Virus record (IMG/VR): IMGVR_UViG_3300042382_000102
Location: 16,336 to 80,335 of that record
Source of the DNA: a virus
Length of the DNA stretch: 64,000 nt
Reading direction: 5' to 3' (one strand)
Below are positions 1-9,371 of the stretch, in pieces. Numbering within the stretch: the stretch's first letter is position 1; every line of letters starts with the position of its first letter. The translations under genes and the position numbers were made by a program. The notes below the pieces were generated by a model. That model was given only the letters and a program-made list of their open reading frames with translations, made no database searches and had not been told where the DNA came from.

Positions 1-66
1 ACTTCTTACAGTCAACGGTGCTGTAAAACGAGCAATCACCTCTCCATTTTCATAGATACCATACAT
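1..66 (-). CDS. Partial tail protein downstream of the tape measure (N-terminus only)
   Basis: An ATG at 64-66 opens a frame that stays open to the window edge, giving 22 residues beginning MYGIYENGEVIARF. It follows the tape measure stop by 4 bases, and the AAGG just before it can serve as ribosome-binding site. By position it should be a distal tail or baseplate protein of a long-tailed phage. Only the start is visible, so the family cannot be named. Confidence 0.6.
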   Translation of the reverse strand, partial: MYGIYENGEVIARFTAPLTVRS

Positions 67-70
67 AATA

Positions 71-3000
71 TTACCTTAAACCTTTCTCTCTATTGTGGGA
101 GTTAACCCCCTCAGCAATAGATGGGAGCATTCTATAAATTTCCGATTTTGTCTGACGACTAATATCGCCAGTGATATTTAAATTAACTACTTGTTGACCT
201 TGATTAGACATAGCAGAGGCTACTCTAGCTTGTTGTGCTTCGTTTAGAATTACTTCACCTGCGTGAGCAAGAACTGGTGTAGCGGTACCTGAAGAACCAG
301 GAATAACACCACCTGAAGCAAATCCAGGTAAGAAGCTAAAGAATGAACTAAAACCTGAAAGTCCTTTAGTAAAGAAGTCTCCAATACCACTTCCAAATCC
401 TTTTAGTTTATCAAACATGCCTGTAATACCTCCAGTGCCACCTAATAAATCTTGAGCACCTGCAACTATTGAAACATACATTGGTTTTAGAGGAGATTCT
501 CCTACAGTGCCAAATAGATCTACGCCTAGAGATTCACCTAATGATTTACTAATATCTTTAAATAAAAAGTCATTTAATTGACCAGCAAAAGCATCAGTAA
601 CAGTACTAGTAGCAGCATTTAAGAAAGTTTTGCCCCTATCTTTTTCACCAGTAATAGTATTTTTAATTAGGTCTTTACTTGAACCAAGCAATGAAGAACC
701 AATTTGTTTCTTACGATCTTCTTGATCACTAATACCTTGAACGATAGCAAGCTCTTTTTCTAGTACAGCTAATCTCTCTTTATCTAGAGTATTTCCTTGT
801 AGTTTTAAATTGTTTATTTCTTTATTAATATCAGCTATTTTTGTACTTGCAGCTTGAGCTAAACCAAATTCTTTAGGGTCTAATTTTCTTAATAAATCAG
901 TAGGTAGTCCAGTATTAGCACTTATTTGAGAAAATAATTCACCAAATGTTGTTGGTTTAGCTTTAAATTCATCTAGGCTATTTGTAATTGCCTTGATGCT
1001 ATCTTTAGCTTGATTAATTCTCTTTAGACTTTCTTCTGAAAGTGGATCAGCGCCTTTTTCAAGATCAGCTAATTTCTTTTGCTCTGTACCTAAATCAATT
1101 AATAGTTGTTTTACTGTAGTAGCATCTTTTCCAAAACCAGCAATATCAACAATTTTAAAGTCATACTTAGCCTTCTTAAGAATATTAGGTATCTCACCAT
1201 TTACAAGTATATCAAATCTGTCTTTTACTTCTTCAACAGCTTTAAAATTTTCCTGTAATGCTGCTCTATCTAAAATCTTAAACGTATCACCCTCAGTAAC
1301 TATTAGTTTCTTACGAGCATCATCTAGGTTATTAAGTTGTGTCCTAATAGCTTCAAACTTACCCGTGTCAGCATCTGTAAATCCTTGGAAGAATTCTTGA
1401 CCAACAGTAACACCTGTACGACTAGCTAACGATTCTATTTTAGTAACTATATTACGATCTAACGCAGAATCTCTTTGTTTGTTTAATTCCTTAATTTGTC
1501 TATCAAATTCAGCAATCATTCCAACATCAAGGGTTGTTAAACCATTAGGATCATTTCTTCTAGTTAGTAGAAATTTATCTTTTTGATCTTGTAAAGTTCT
1601 TATCTGAGTAGTAAAGCCTTGTGCATCAAGAATATCTTTTGTAGCTAATCCAGAGGTAAATAGTTCATTAATGTCAATCTTTGATCCACTTTTAGAGATA
1701 CTATCAGCAAATATTTCAAGAACATTCTTACCTTTGTCTCTCATAATACTAGCATACTCTGCTTCAGTACCTACAATTCTATCAGAAATTTCTTTAGCTC
1801 TTTTAGGATCACTTGGTAAACCTGTTATATTAGCCGATAAGCTCTTAAGTAAATTTTTGTCGTTAAAGCTTTGGACTAATAACTCAGACGCACGTTTAGA
1901 CTCTGCTGGAGATAACATCAAAGACTTCATTAGATCAGCAGAAAGGTTTGTTTTACCAATTTGGAAACTAAAGTTTTCTGTAAAGTCTCTAACCTGAAAT
2001 TCTTCTTGAATTATCTTCTTAGCTGCGATAGCTTGACGAGCAATAGCCGCCTTATAATTTGGTGGTAATCTTGGATCAGCACTTATAGCATCTGCCTTTT
2101 CAAGTTGTTCTCTAAACTTCTCTAGTCTGGCAGTACCTCTTGCCCCAAAAGCATCAATAAGCTCTCTGTTTAAGTTTACACCCAAACCTGATAAAGATTT
2201 AGATAAACCTTCATTTCCAGTTAGTCTTTCAATTTCTTTATTAAAATCTCTAAGTGCATCTCTACCCATTAAAAAGGCTTTAGCTAATTTTTCAGCATCA
2301 GTTCCTGCTTCTGCCTCGGCTACTTTTGCTTCTTGTAATCTCTTTGTATATACAAATAAAGCGTCTTGTAATACTTTAGCATTATCAGCTCCTGCAAATT
2401 TGAAGAAGTCAGGTACACTAATATTTGTACCAGCTATTTTAAATAAGTTTTCAAGTTTCTTTTTAAGAGACCCTGCAGCTTTAGATTGTTCTAACTCAAA
2501 GTTTAGATTTTCAACCTTAGCATCAATCTGAACTTGAATAGCTAATGCTTCATCACTACCTTTAGCTTTTTCGCTTAATTGTTTAAATAATGCTTCTAAC
2601 TCATTTGTAAGTGCATTGACTTGAGCAGGATTATCAAAACCAAATAAATCTTTTAACTCTACCTTAATACCTGCGCCTACTTGGAATTTCTCTAATCCAG
2701 CTAATGCTTTCTGTGCATCACCTAATGATGTTTTATATTTGTCAACAGCGGCACGTTCTTCAGCCAGTTTCTTAAACTCAGTACTTAATTTATTAACTTG
2801 TTTTCGAGCAAGCTCTAGTTCTAACTCTGATCTTTTAAATCCACCAAATAGTCTTGAGAATATTCCACTAAATCCAGTTAGATTACCAATAGCATTATTA
2901 AGTCTATTAAATGCCATTACTGACATTTGTATTTCTTCTGGCTTTAGATATTTGTCAATCTCTTTAAATACATCTACATTAGAAGAAAGTTCTTTGTTTA

Positions 3001-6000
3001 CGTCTCTAGCACGAGAATCATTAAACTTACTAAACTTATCAATTATCTTTTCAAAAGGTAATACAAAGTTCTCAATAGAAAAGCTTGAAAAGAATGGTAC
3101 TTGTCTATTTAAATCTCTATTCATAAATGCGAATAAAGAACCTGCTTGAATTTCAGCAGCTTTCATAGAGGTAGCTAAATCATCCATGCTACTATTAAAT
3201 GCGTACTTATCAGCCTTCTTATCAAATAAATCTCTAAGTTTCTGTAGGTCTGCTGTAGTTTCAGCTGTAACAGAACCTAAGTCTTCTTCTTCTTCTTTGG
3301 CTCTCTTAATAACTTCAGAGAGTCTAGTAGCTAAACTATTTAATGATTTAGATTGACCTTCGGTTAATTTACTATAGTTAATACCACTAATTTTTCCTGA
3401 GAAATCTAATGCTTGACCACCTAATTCAGACTTAGGTAATAATGCCTCTAATTGCTTTTGACCAGATGGTTTCATACGGAATAACTTTGCAAGCTTCTCA
3501 ATGACATCATCAAGTTTAGCCATGAAGCCATCACCTTCACCAAATAACCATATTGCAATAGCACCAATACCAAGAGTAGCTACAATAGTAATAATGCCTG
3601 CTACTGATGTGACTATAAGAGCAATACCCTTAATAACAACTCCTATAGCATATATTATACTACCTACTACACCACCTAGAATACCACCTATAACTAAAAT
3701 ACCACTCATTAACGCTTTAAGACCAGCTGCTGTTTTAGCAAAGAAACCTATCCATCCACCAGTAAGTAATTGTAAAGAACCTGCAAGTACTCCAGTTGCA
3801 ATACCTGCATAATTGATAGCCATACCTACACCCCAAAGGGCTTTGAGTCCAGCATTACCCATAATACTAAAGGCAGTAACTACATTCTTAAGTGCTCCAC
3901 CAAAGAATGCCCAACCAGCTGGTGGTAGTAACAAAGCATAAATACCATAGTCACCTACAAAGGAAAGGATAGAATCAAATATATTAGAGGTAATACTAGT
4001 TGTCTCAGCTTGAGCGGCATTTGCTGCACCAGTAAACAATGCAAAGATAGAAATTAAAGCACCAGCAATAAATCCCTTTTTACCTTTAAATAGTTTACCA
4101 AGTAAGCCTTCAGGTCCAGCCATTCCTTCAACATCTACATTCATCTTATTTAAAACAGATTTAATGTTATCTGTATAAACTTTAGCTCTTAACGCTGGAT
4201 CAACTCCTTCTTTACCAAGAAGAGAAGTATCAAGTAAACTTTTACTCTTACCAAGATCTTTGAGCTTATCTGCGGCTTTAGAAACAGTTTCTTTAATAGT
4301 ACTAGAGGCAGATTTTACTTTTTCATCTACCTTTTTCTTTATTGAATCCCCTTCTTCTTTACCGAATAGGAAATCTGTAATACTTATTTTACCTTTAGTG
4401 TAGTCTTCTCTATTTTGACCGTTATTAATATTGCCAAGAACTTTACCTACAATGTCTTTTACTTTATTAATCTTGCTAGTTATTTCACTAGCTTTGATAT
4501 CTCCAAATAAACTAGTAAATAATTTTGTTTTGGATATAGTAGCTGCTGCTGCTAAGGATTGCGTAATAAAGAATTTAAACACAGATGCGAGAGAATCTTT
4601 AATAAGTTTACCTGCAACATCCTCACCGAGCATTGCAAGAGTAACTAATGGAATGCCAGCAGCCAAAGCTACGGCCATGCTAACATGATCTGAGAATCCA
4701 GAGAATATTAGAGATACACCTGCAACTAAATACTTAAAGTTAGCGCCTAATAGGGCTTGACCTAATAATCCACCACTGTTTGCACTAGAGCCTGCTGATC
4801 CAGCAACAAAAGCTAAAAAGCCGCTTACAAATTCTTTAACAACAGATACTTTACTAAGTATAGTAGCAATACCTGCTCCAACTAAAATAGTACCTAGTAA
4901 GCCTGAATCCCCTACACTAAAGAAAGAGAAAAGACTAGAGATAGCAGAGCCAATAATACCAAACTGTTCTAGGAATGCTTTTCCAAATGCATCAGCAAAT
5001 GTTACTAATTGACCTAGTAATTCAGGAATAGCTTCTATAGCTTCTCTTAGATAGAACCCAATAATAGATCCTGCAGTTTCACCAATTTCTTTAAATATAT
5101 TAGCGTCAAATGCTTCGTATAATGCTTCTCCTATTTTTGGGATTAATGCTGCTTTGATTAATATTGCAGCACCCGAAAAGAATGCGGCAAATGTAGCAGG
5201 AGCTACTAATGCAACAATAGCAGCTAATACAAACACATCGGCAATATTCTTGAATACTGCGCCAAGTTCTTTGAGTGGTAGGCTAGAGATCATTTCCCTA
5301 ACATCTATCTTTTCTATCTTAAGCTTTACTTTAGCTACAGTATCTTTTAGAGTATCTTTAACAGTACTACCAATGCTACTGTTACCAATTGTATCTCTTG
5401 TGTCTAATCCTTTTGCTGTAATTTTAGTAAAAAGATCTTTAGTACTATTTTTCAAATCAGAGAAAGAAGCTTTAACTTTCTTTGTAAATGCGTCTATCTT
5501 TGTTGTGCCTTCTGTGTATAACTTATCAGCCCAACGTAATACACCATCAACCATATCTGGCCAGTAAGAATTACCTACTACTTTATCGTATATATCAAAA
5601 AAGTAACCCTTAATTTTAGTAGCAAAGTCTCGTATAAAACCTTCTACTTTACTTAACTTGGTAAAAATACTATCTTCAATTTTGCTACTCATATAAAGCA
5701 TATAGCCTACAATAGCAATAACAGTATTTTCGATAACAGCTCTTACTTCTGCAAATGCAGTAACAAATCCGTATAATGAGCCAATTGCTACGTCTAGGCC
5801 TAGCAAGTTAGACACTAGTAATTTGAGACCAGCAACACCTTTGACTTGGAGTATAGCGAATGTTTCCAATAGACTAGGGTTTAAACCAAGTAAACTCCTA
5901 GTAAGATAGATTAAATTAGTTGTAAATTCTGCAATATAAGTTAACGAGAGTACTACTGCAGGTGCAAAGAATCTCTGAATAGTATAGCTTAAGATCTGTA

Positions 6001-7387
6001 ATGATTGTAGACCTAATTCAAGAAACCTATCAAAACGTATATTAGAAAATTCAATAAGTGGATTACTAGCAATACCTAATGCAGCACCAAATGTTTTTAG
6101 TACAGCTACACCTTGATAAAGAGGAGTTACAAAGAAGTCTCTAAATCCTACTGAGAAAGCTAAGAATCCAAAGAAATTATTTGGATCTAAACCCTTTGCA
6201 AGTTTATTTATATTACTTGTAAATTCTACTACTGATTTTGAATTAAAAATATCACCAATAGTTCTTGAAGTTCTAGTATCACCAAAGGCTACGAATAGAC
6301 CTAATTGCTCGACTACACCTCTAACTAATTTTCTAAATTCAAATACACTATCATAAAAGGCTAAGAAAGAGATTCTTAGTCTTTCAAAGAAAAATGAGTT
6401 TGCCAACACTGTTAATGGCGTTGTAAATGTACGAATAACAGGTACAATAGCACTAATGTTTCTACCTACGGCAGAGAATAAATTTCCAAAAGCATTAATA
6501 ACTAATTTTGCATCTCTAACTGTTTGACCAAATCTTGAACTTAAAATAGTAAAGTATACATCAGCAACTTCTGCTAAATTTGTTATGTATATTGAAATTC
6601 TATTTATGTTTCCACCAAGTATTTGTGAAAGTCCACTTGATTTAGATATCTCAGATAACAAAAGATTTACGGAATCTTTTAGTCTAATAATTGATTGTTC
6701 AAAAGTAGGAGCTAGTGTTTCAAATTCACTATTTAATTTATCTGTTTGACTTAGTAATGCTTTAAATACTACATCACTTGTTAATCTACCCTCTTCAGCT
6801 AGCTTTCTTAGTTCTCCAATAGAAGAACCAATTCCATCAGCAATAGCCTGTGCAATTCTAGGGGTTTGTTCTAGAACTGAGTTTAATTCCTCGCCACGTA
6901 ATTGTCCAGAAGCAAGACCTTGCCCTAACTGAATTAAAGCGGCTCTTGCAGACTCACCAGCAGTACCAGAAATAGTAACTGCCTTTTGTACGTTCTCAGT
7001 AGCTTGTAATAGTTGTTTTGTAGATGCACCTGCATTCTTTAATGAAGAACCAAATTTATTAAATACACCTACTGTACCTTCCAATGAGCTTCTAGTCTTT
7101 ACCGATAGAGCCAATAACTGGGATTGTACAACAACTAATTCTTTAGTCCTACCTACAACTAGAGCAATTCTATTCTCTAAATTTGTGAAGGTATCTGAAG
7201 CTCTAGTAATACTGTTAACTGCACCGAATGCAGCAAATGCAGCTGTAACACTAGTTGCAAGACCAGCTAATGTTCTAGTAGCGGAAGTCGTTGTCTTTTC
7301 TATTTTACCTACTGATGTAGAAAGTTTGTCTAAGTCCCTTTGTGCTTGTGACGAGTCAGACGTGACTTTCAATGCGATATCTGACAT
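71..7387 (-). CDS. Tape measure protein
   Basis: A 2438-residue tape measure protein, which sets tail length and is threaded through the tail tube. Residues about 60-270 match the tape-measure N-terminal domain (Leu/Ala/Gly-rich helix-turn units including GVFNKFGSSLKNAG and LRGEELNSVLEQTPRIAQAIADG-like segments). The middle holds several hydrophobic stretches typical of such proteins, which may act at the host membrane during DNA entry. The C-terminus has the usual FASGGVIPG...LAHAGEVILN motif. At roughly 1.5 angstrom per residue the tail would be near 360 nm, an inference from family behaviour. It lies after the G/GT chaperones and the tail completion gene, the standard siphovirus order. A strong hairpin precedes it (7406-7448). 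Confidence 0.96.
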   Translation of the reverse strand: MSDIALKVTSDSSQAQRDLDKLSTSVGKIEKTTTSATRTLAGLATSVTAAFAAFGAVNSITRASDTFTNLENRIALVVGRTKELVVVQSQLLALSVKTRSSLEGTVGVFNKFGSSLKNAGASTKQLLQATENVQKAVTISGTAGESARAALIQLGQGLASGQLRGEELNSVLEQTPRIAQAIADGIGSSIGELRKLAEEGRLTSDVVFKALLSQTDKLNSEFETLAPTFEQSIIRLKDSVNLLLSEISKSSGLSQILGGNINRISIYITNLAEVADVYFTILSSRFGQTVRDAKLVINAFGNLFSAVGRNISAIVPVIRTFTTPLTVLANSFFFERLRISFLAFYDSVFEFRKLVRGVVEQLGLFVAFGDTRTSRTIGDIFNSKSVVEFTSNINKLAKGLDPNNFFGFLAFSVGFRDFFVTPLYQGVAVLKTFGAALGIASNPLIEFSNIRFDRFLELGLQSLQILSYTIQRFFAPAVVLSLTYIAEFTTNLIYLTRSLLGLNPSLLETFAILQVKGVAGLKLLVSNLLGLDVAIGSLYGFVTAFAEVRAVIENTVIAIVGYMLYMSSKIEDSIFTKLSKVEGFIRDFATKIKGYFFDIYDKVVGNSYWPDMVDGVLRWADKLYTEGTTKIDAFTKKVKASFSDLKNSTKDLFTKITAKGLDTRDTIGNSSIGSTVKDTLKDTVAKVKLKIEKIDVREMISSLPLKELGAVFKNIADVFVLAAIVALVAPATFAAFFSGAAILIKAALIPKIGEALYEAFDANIFKEIGETAGSIIGFYLREAIEAIPELLGQLVTFADAFGKAFLEQFGIIGSAISSLFSFFSVGDSGLLGTILVGAGIATILSKVSVVKEFVSGFLAFVAGSAGSSANSGGLLGQALLGANFKYLVAGVSLIFSGFSDHVSMAVALAAGIPLVTLAMLGEDVAGKLIKDSLASVFKFFITQSLAAAATISKTKLFTSLFGDIKASEITSKINKVKDIVGKVLGNINNGQNREDYTKGKISITDFLFGKEEGDSIKKKVDEKVKSASSTIKETVSKAADKLKDLGKSKSLLDTSLLGKEGVDPALRAKVYTDNIKSVLNKMNVDVEGMAGPEGLLGKLFKGKKGFIAGALISIFALFTGAANAAQAETTSITSNIFDSILSFVGDYGIYALLLPPAGWAFFGGALKNVVTAFSIMGNAGLKALWGVGMAINYAGIATGVLAGSLQLLTGGWIGFFAKTAAGLKALMSGILVIGGILGGVVGSIIYAIGVVIKGIALIVTSVAGIITIVATLGIGAIAIWLFGEGDGFMAKLDDVIEKLAKLFRMKPSGQKQLEALLPKSELGGQALDFSGKISGINYSKLTEGQSKSLNSLATRLSEVIKRAKEEEEDLGSVTAETTADLQKLRDLFDKKADKYAFNSSMDDLATSMKAAEIQAGSLFAFMNRDLNRQVPFFSSFSIENFVLPFEKIIDKFSKFNDSRARDVNKELSSNVDVFKEIDKYLKPEEIQMSVMAFNRLNNAIGNLTGFSGIFSRLFGGFKRSELELELARKQVNKLSTEFKKLAEERAAVDKYKTSLGDAQKALAGLEKFQVGAGIKVELKDLFGFDNPAQVNALTNELEALFKQLSEKAKGSDEALAIQVQIDAKVENLNFELEQSKAAGSLKKKLENLFKIAGTNISVPDFFKFAGADNAKVLQDALFVYTKRLQEAKVAEAEAGTDAEKLAKAFLMGRDALRDFNKEIERLTGNEGLSKSLSGLGVNLNRELIDAFGARGTARLEKFREQLEKADAISADPRLPPNYKAAIARQAIAAKKIIQEEFQVRDFTENFSFQIGKTNLSADLMKSLMLSPAESKRASELLVQSFNDKNLLKSLSANITGLPSDPKRAKEISDRIVGTEAEYASIMRDKGKNVLEIFADSISKSGSKIDINELFTSGLATKDILDAQGFTTQIRTLQDQKDKFLLTRRNDPNGLTTLDVGMIAEFDRQIKELNKQRDSALDRNIVTKIESLASRTGVTVGQEFFQGFTDADTGKFEAIRTQLNNLDDARKKLIVTEGDTFKILDRAALQENFKAVEEVKDRFDILVNGEIPNILKKAKYDFKIVDIAGFGKDATTVKQLLIDLGTEQKKLADLEKGADPLSEESLKRINQAKDSIKAITNSLDEFKAKPTTFGELFSQISANTGLPTDLLRKLDPKEFGLAQAASTKIADINKEINNLKLQGNTLDKERLAVLEKELAIVQGISDQEDRKKQIGSSLLGSSKDLIKNTITGEKDRGKTFLNAATSTVTDAFAGQLNDFLFKDISKSLGESLGVDLFGTVGESPLKPMYVSIVAGAQDLLGGTGGITGMFDKLKGFGSGIGDFFTKGLSGFSSFFSFLPGFASGGVIPGSSGTATPVLAHAGEVILNEAQQARVASAMSNQGQQVVNLNITGDISRQTKSEIYRMLPSIAEGVNSHNREKGLR

Positions 7388-7405
7388 AAAATCTCCTTAA
7401 AAAAA

Positions 7406-7448
7406 TGCCCTAAGATATATCACGAATAGTGTGATGCATCAAAGGGCA
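7406..7448 (-). terminator. Stem-loop terminator upstream of the tape measure gene
   Basis: Arms TGCCCT (7406-7411) and AGGGCA (7443-7448) pair, and an inner imperfect stem (TATCAC/GTGTGA) extends the hairpin. On the minus strand it is followed at once by a run of seven T. It sits between the tail completion gene and the tape measure gene, inside what would otherwise be one tail operon, so it probably lowers transcription of the very long tape measure gene rather than ending the operon. Confidence 0.7.
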
Positions 7449-7454
7449 AAAAAA

Positions 7455-7817
7455 TTATATTATAGTGGGTTCGAAACCACTTTTCATTAAAGTTTGTTCA
7501 ATGAAATATGATGGTGCCTGTTTCGACCATCCAGCATTTAAATATGTAATATACTCAGCATCATTATTAATATAATGACTACTTTCGGTTAAGCTAATCA
7601 AAAATTTATTTGATAGTGAAAAGGAGATTTTGAATGACTCTTGTTTATAAGAAGTCCATCTACTTGCAGCATATCCTGTATCTTTTGGAGTAACTCTTTT
7701 GAGTTCTTCTATAGCAGTTTCAACAGCATTATCTATTATCTTGTTAGTTGAATCTTCTAATGCATTTGATATCTTTTTATCTAATGCCTTATTGACATTA
7801 AGTTTAATTTTTATCAA
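7455..7817 (-). CDS. Tail completion / HK97 gp10-like minor tail protein, TTG start
   Basis: About 120 residues. The pattern VTPKDTGYAASRW early and NDAEYITYLNAGWSKQAPSYFIEQ late matches the HK97 gp10-like / tail completion family, which helps join or finish the tail tube. An upstream ATG at 7841 exists, but a perfect GGGAGG lies 6 bases before TTG at 7815-7817, so TTG is the likelier start. That leaves a 14-base overlap with the T-frame of the tail chaperone. Its place next to the chaperones and tape measure supports a tail role. Confidence 0.75.
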   Translation of the reverse strand: MIKIKLNVNKALDKKISNALEDSTNKIIDNAVETAIEELKRVTPKDTGYAASRWTSYKQESFKISFSLSNKFLISLTESSHYINNDAEYITYLNAGWSKQAPSYFIEQTLMKSGFEPTII

Positions 7818-8142
7818 TTGTAACCTCCCATGGGATACCATTATCTGCTGCAGCCATTTGAAGTTTATTCAATAATCCTGAGCTAATAATAGAATTTGCA
7901 AGTCTACTCTCATCTTCATTATTAGCTCTTTTAATAGCAGCTAATGAAGCAAATAGTCTCTCGGGTTTTTCTTTAACCCCTTGTGCCTGTAATAACATAT
8001 AAGTACGCTGGTCATCTTGCCAACCAACAGGTCTCTCTCTAAAATATTCGAACCAACCTAATAGTTCTTCATAGGGCATTTCTTTAAGTAGTCTATAAAC
8101 TGGCATATGTAGTTTAAATGCCAAGTCATAGACTTCTATCAT
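7804..8142 (-). CDS. Tail assembly chaperone T domain, probably made as a G-T frameshift fusion
   Basis: The frame encodes the pattern LAFKLHMPVYRLL..MPYEELLGWFEYFRERPVG..DD, which matches the T-type (lambda gpT / DUF4035-like) half of siphovirus tail chaperones. Its first ATG at 8142 has only weak ribosome-binding sequence. The frame is open further upstream and joins the G gene at a slippery heptamer (8175-8181), so most product is probably a G-T fusion. In the family, G and GT bind the tape measure during tail assembly and are absent from the virion. Confidence 0.8.
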   Translation of the reverse strand: MIEVYDLAFKLHMPVYRLLKEMPYEELLGWFEYFRERPVGWQDDQRTYMLLQAQGVKEKPERLFASLAAIKRANNEDESRLANSIISSGLLNKLQMAAADNGIPWEVTIDKN

Positions 8143-8156
8143 TTCCTTATCTAATG

Positions 8157-8453
8157 TTATTTGCCCTGATTCACGTTTCCCAATCCAGAGAATGTGAGTA
8201 CTTCATTAGACAGACGAGATAGCTCATCGACAGGAAATGCACTGAAATCTTCAGTTGATAACTGATCTGCTCCATCAACGGAACAACCAATCACATACTG
8301 TAATAGTTGGATACTTGCATTTTCATCTTCTCCAACAGCTTTTGACTTTTCTTGAATCTCCATAACTTGAGATACAGAAAGCTTCTTAATTGTAACGTCT
8401 TCACCCATAAATTTGGTTTTCTTAGACATTACTTTTCCAACGAGATGTTTCAT
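8157..8453 (-). CDS. Tail assembly chaperone G
   Basis: A 98-residue protein from MKHLVGKVMSKK. AAGGA lies 8 bases before this ATG and the start clears the upstream gene, so I prefer it to the longer frame from 8516. It takes the G position of the siphovirus G/GT pair: after the tail tube gene, before the T frame and tape measure. Near its end the codons TTG GGA AAC form a G GGA AAC slippery site in the right phase for -1 slippage. Confidence 0.82.
   Translation of the reverse strand: MKHLVGKVMSKKTKFMGEDVTIKKLSVSQVMEIQEKSKAVGEDENASIQLLQYVIGCSVDGADQLSTEDFSAFPVDELSRLSNEVLTFSGLGNVNQGK
8175..8181 (-). promoter_or_regulatory. Programmed -1 ribosomal frameshift site (GGGAAAC)
   Basis: On the minus strand the heptamer GGGAAAC lies in the G frame as xxG GGA AAC, the X XXY YYZ form required for -1 slippage. 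Lambda G-T uses the closely related GGGAAAG. After slippage the reading is R-E-S-G-Q-I-T-L-D-K-E-M-I-E-V, running without a stop into the T frame. Without slippage, translation ends at TAA 8157-8159. Confidence 0.85.
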
Positions 8454-8469
8454 TTTATATTCCTTACTT

Positions 8470-8715
8470 TTATTTACTATCATTAAATAACTGTTTGTTA
8501 TTTTCTTGGAAGTCATCGAGTACTTTACGTACTGTATGTAACACAGATAATGTTTCCATGATCTCTCTACCTACTTCACTATTCTTGTCAAAATCTTGAA
8601 ATCTTTCAAATGATTTACGAATACTAATATCAACACTACGTCTCATATGACGAAATGTAGTCTTCATAACAAATGATTTACTGAATGGTGGTTTATCTTG
8701 ATTGTTATCAATCAT
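8470..8715 (-). CDS. Small protein of unknown function in the tail module
   Basis: An 81-residue charged, probably helical protein with no recognisable motif. It is the first gene after the phage promoter at 8761-8784 and lies between the tail tube gene and chaperone G. A tail-assembly role is possible from position only. Confidence 0.6.
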   Translation of the reverse strand: MIDNNQDKPPFSKSFVMKTTFRHMRRSVDISIRKSFERFQDFDKNSEVGREIMETLSVLHTVRKVLDDFQENNKQLFNDSK

Positions 8716-8760
8716 AATTATCCTTAATATATACTATAAATACAACCAAGGGGAGCCTCA

Positions 8761-8784
8761 GATCTCTCTTTAGCGTCCCCTGGT
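8761..8784 (-). promoter_or_regulatory. Phage RNA polymerase promoter (tail genes)
   Basis: Minus strand reads ACC AGGGGACGCTAAAGAGAGATC. Its end CTAAAGAGAGA resembles the T3 promoter end CTAAAGGGAGA, and AGGGGACGCTA resembles SP6 AGGTGACACTA. By T3 analogy the first transcribed base would be the G at about 8768. The same core occurs between genes at 26031, 26643 and 49607. It would drive the chaperones, tail completion and tape measure genes. Confidence 0.8.
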
Positions 8785-8814
8785 AAATGGACTAGAAACT
8801 AGCCCAAATTGTCA

Positions 8815-9366
8815 TTAGACGAGACCAACAGTCGCAGGACCGAAGAAGCCGCCTTGTGAAGACAATGTTAGTGTAGCTTGGTTAGCATCTGTTAACTGTG
8901 GGCTAACTAATAGAGCTTCGATTTTACCAACGAAGTAGAAGTTAGAGTTGTCAACAGAACCTAGACCAGTAGAACCTGCAGTGGTGCTTAGACCAGCTGG
9001 TTTAGCATTTAGCATAGAAAACTGGAAAGCATAAATCTTACCATTACCTACTAAAGCACCTAATGCTGAGGATGGTGCCCAGTCAGCAGGAATGTAGTTT
9101 AGAGTAATTTCTAAGTTAGGTGAATCAGACTGGCCTTGAATTTGGCTAGAAGTCTTTTGACCATAAACAGGTACGTTAACGATGTTAGCTGGTGTACCGA
9201 TTTGTGGGAATTCACGGACGTTCTTAATTTCAGTGAAAGAACCAGTAGTAGCAAACTTAGCTACTAGTTCTGCTAATGTATCTACAGTTGTGAGATCAGT
9301 AATCTCAGTTGTATTTACGGCCATTGCTGAGAAAATACCAGCTCCGATTGATGTAATATGTGCCAT
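8815..9366 (-). CDS. Major tail tube protein
   Basis: A 183-residue Thr/Ser/Gly-rich beta protein with NIVNVPVYGQKTSSQIQGQSD and a C-terminal LTDANQATLTLSSQGGFFGP. Together with its position after the tail terminator and before the chaperones, this fits a siphovirus major tail (tube) protein. It should hexamerise into stacked rings around the tape measure. The promoter at 8784 lies just downstream. Confidence 0.82.
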   Translation of the reverse strand: MAHITSIGAGIFSAMAVNTTEITDLTTVDTLAELVAKFATTGSFTEIKNVREFPQIGTPANIVNVPVYGQKTSSQIQGQSDSPNLEITLNYIPADWAPSSALGALVGNGKIYAFQFSMLNAKPAGLSTTAGSTGLGSVDNSNFYFVGKIEALLVSPQLTDANQATLTLSSQGGFFGPATVGLV

Positions 9367-9371
9367 GTGTT

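Noticed and set aside
1671-5567. Plus-strand open frames of 85-137 residues inside the tape measure gene
   Set aside because: They are antisense to a clear 2438-residue protein, lack ribosome-binding sites and have no recognisable domains.
8142-8142. ATG at 8140-8142 as an independent start for the T chaperone
   Set aside because: Weak ribosome-binding sequence and an in-phase slippery heptamer upstream make the G-T fusion the better explanation.
8716-8814. GGGCTAG/CTAGTCC inverted repeat near 8795 as terminator of the tail tube gene
   Set aside because: The stem is short and no T-run follows on the minus strand.
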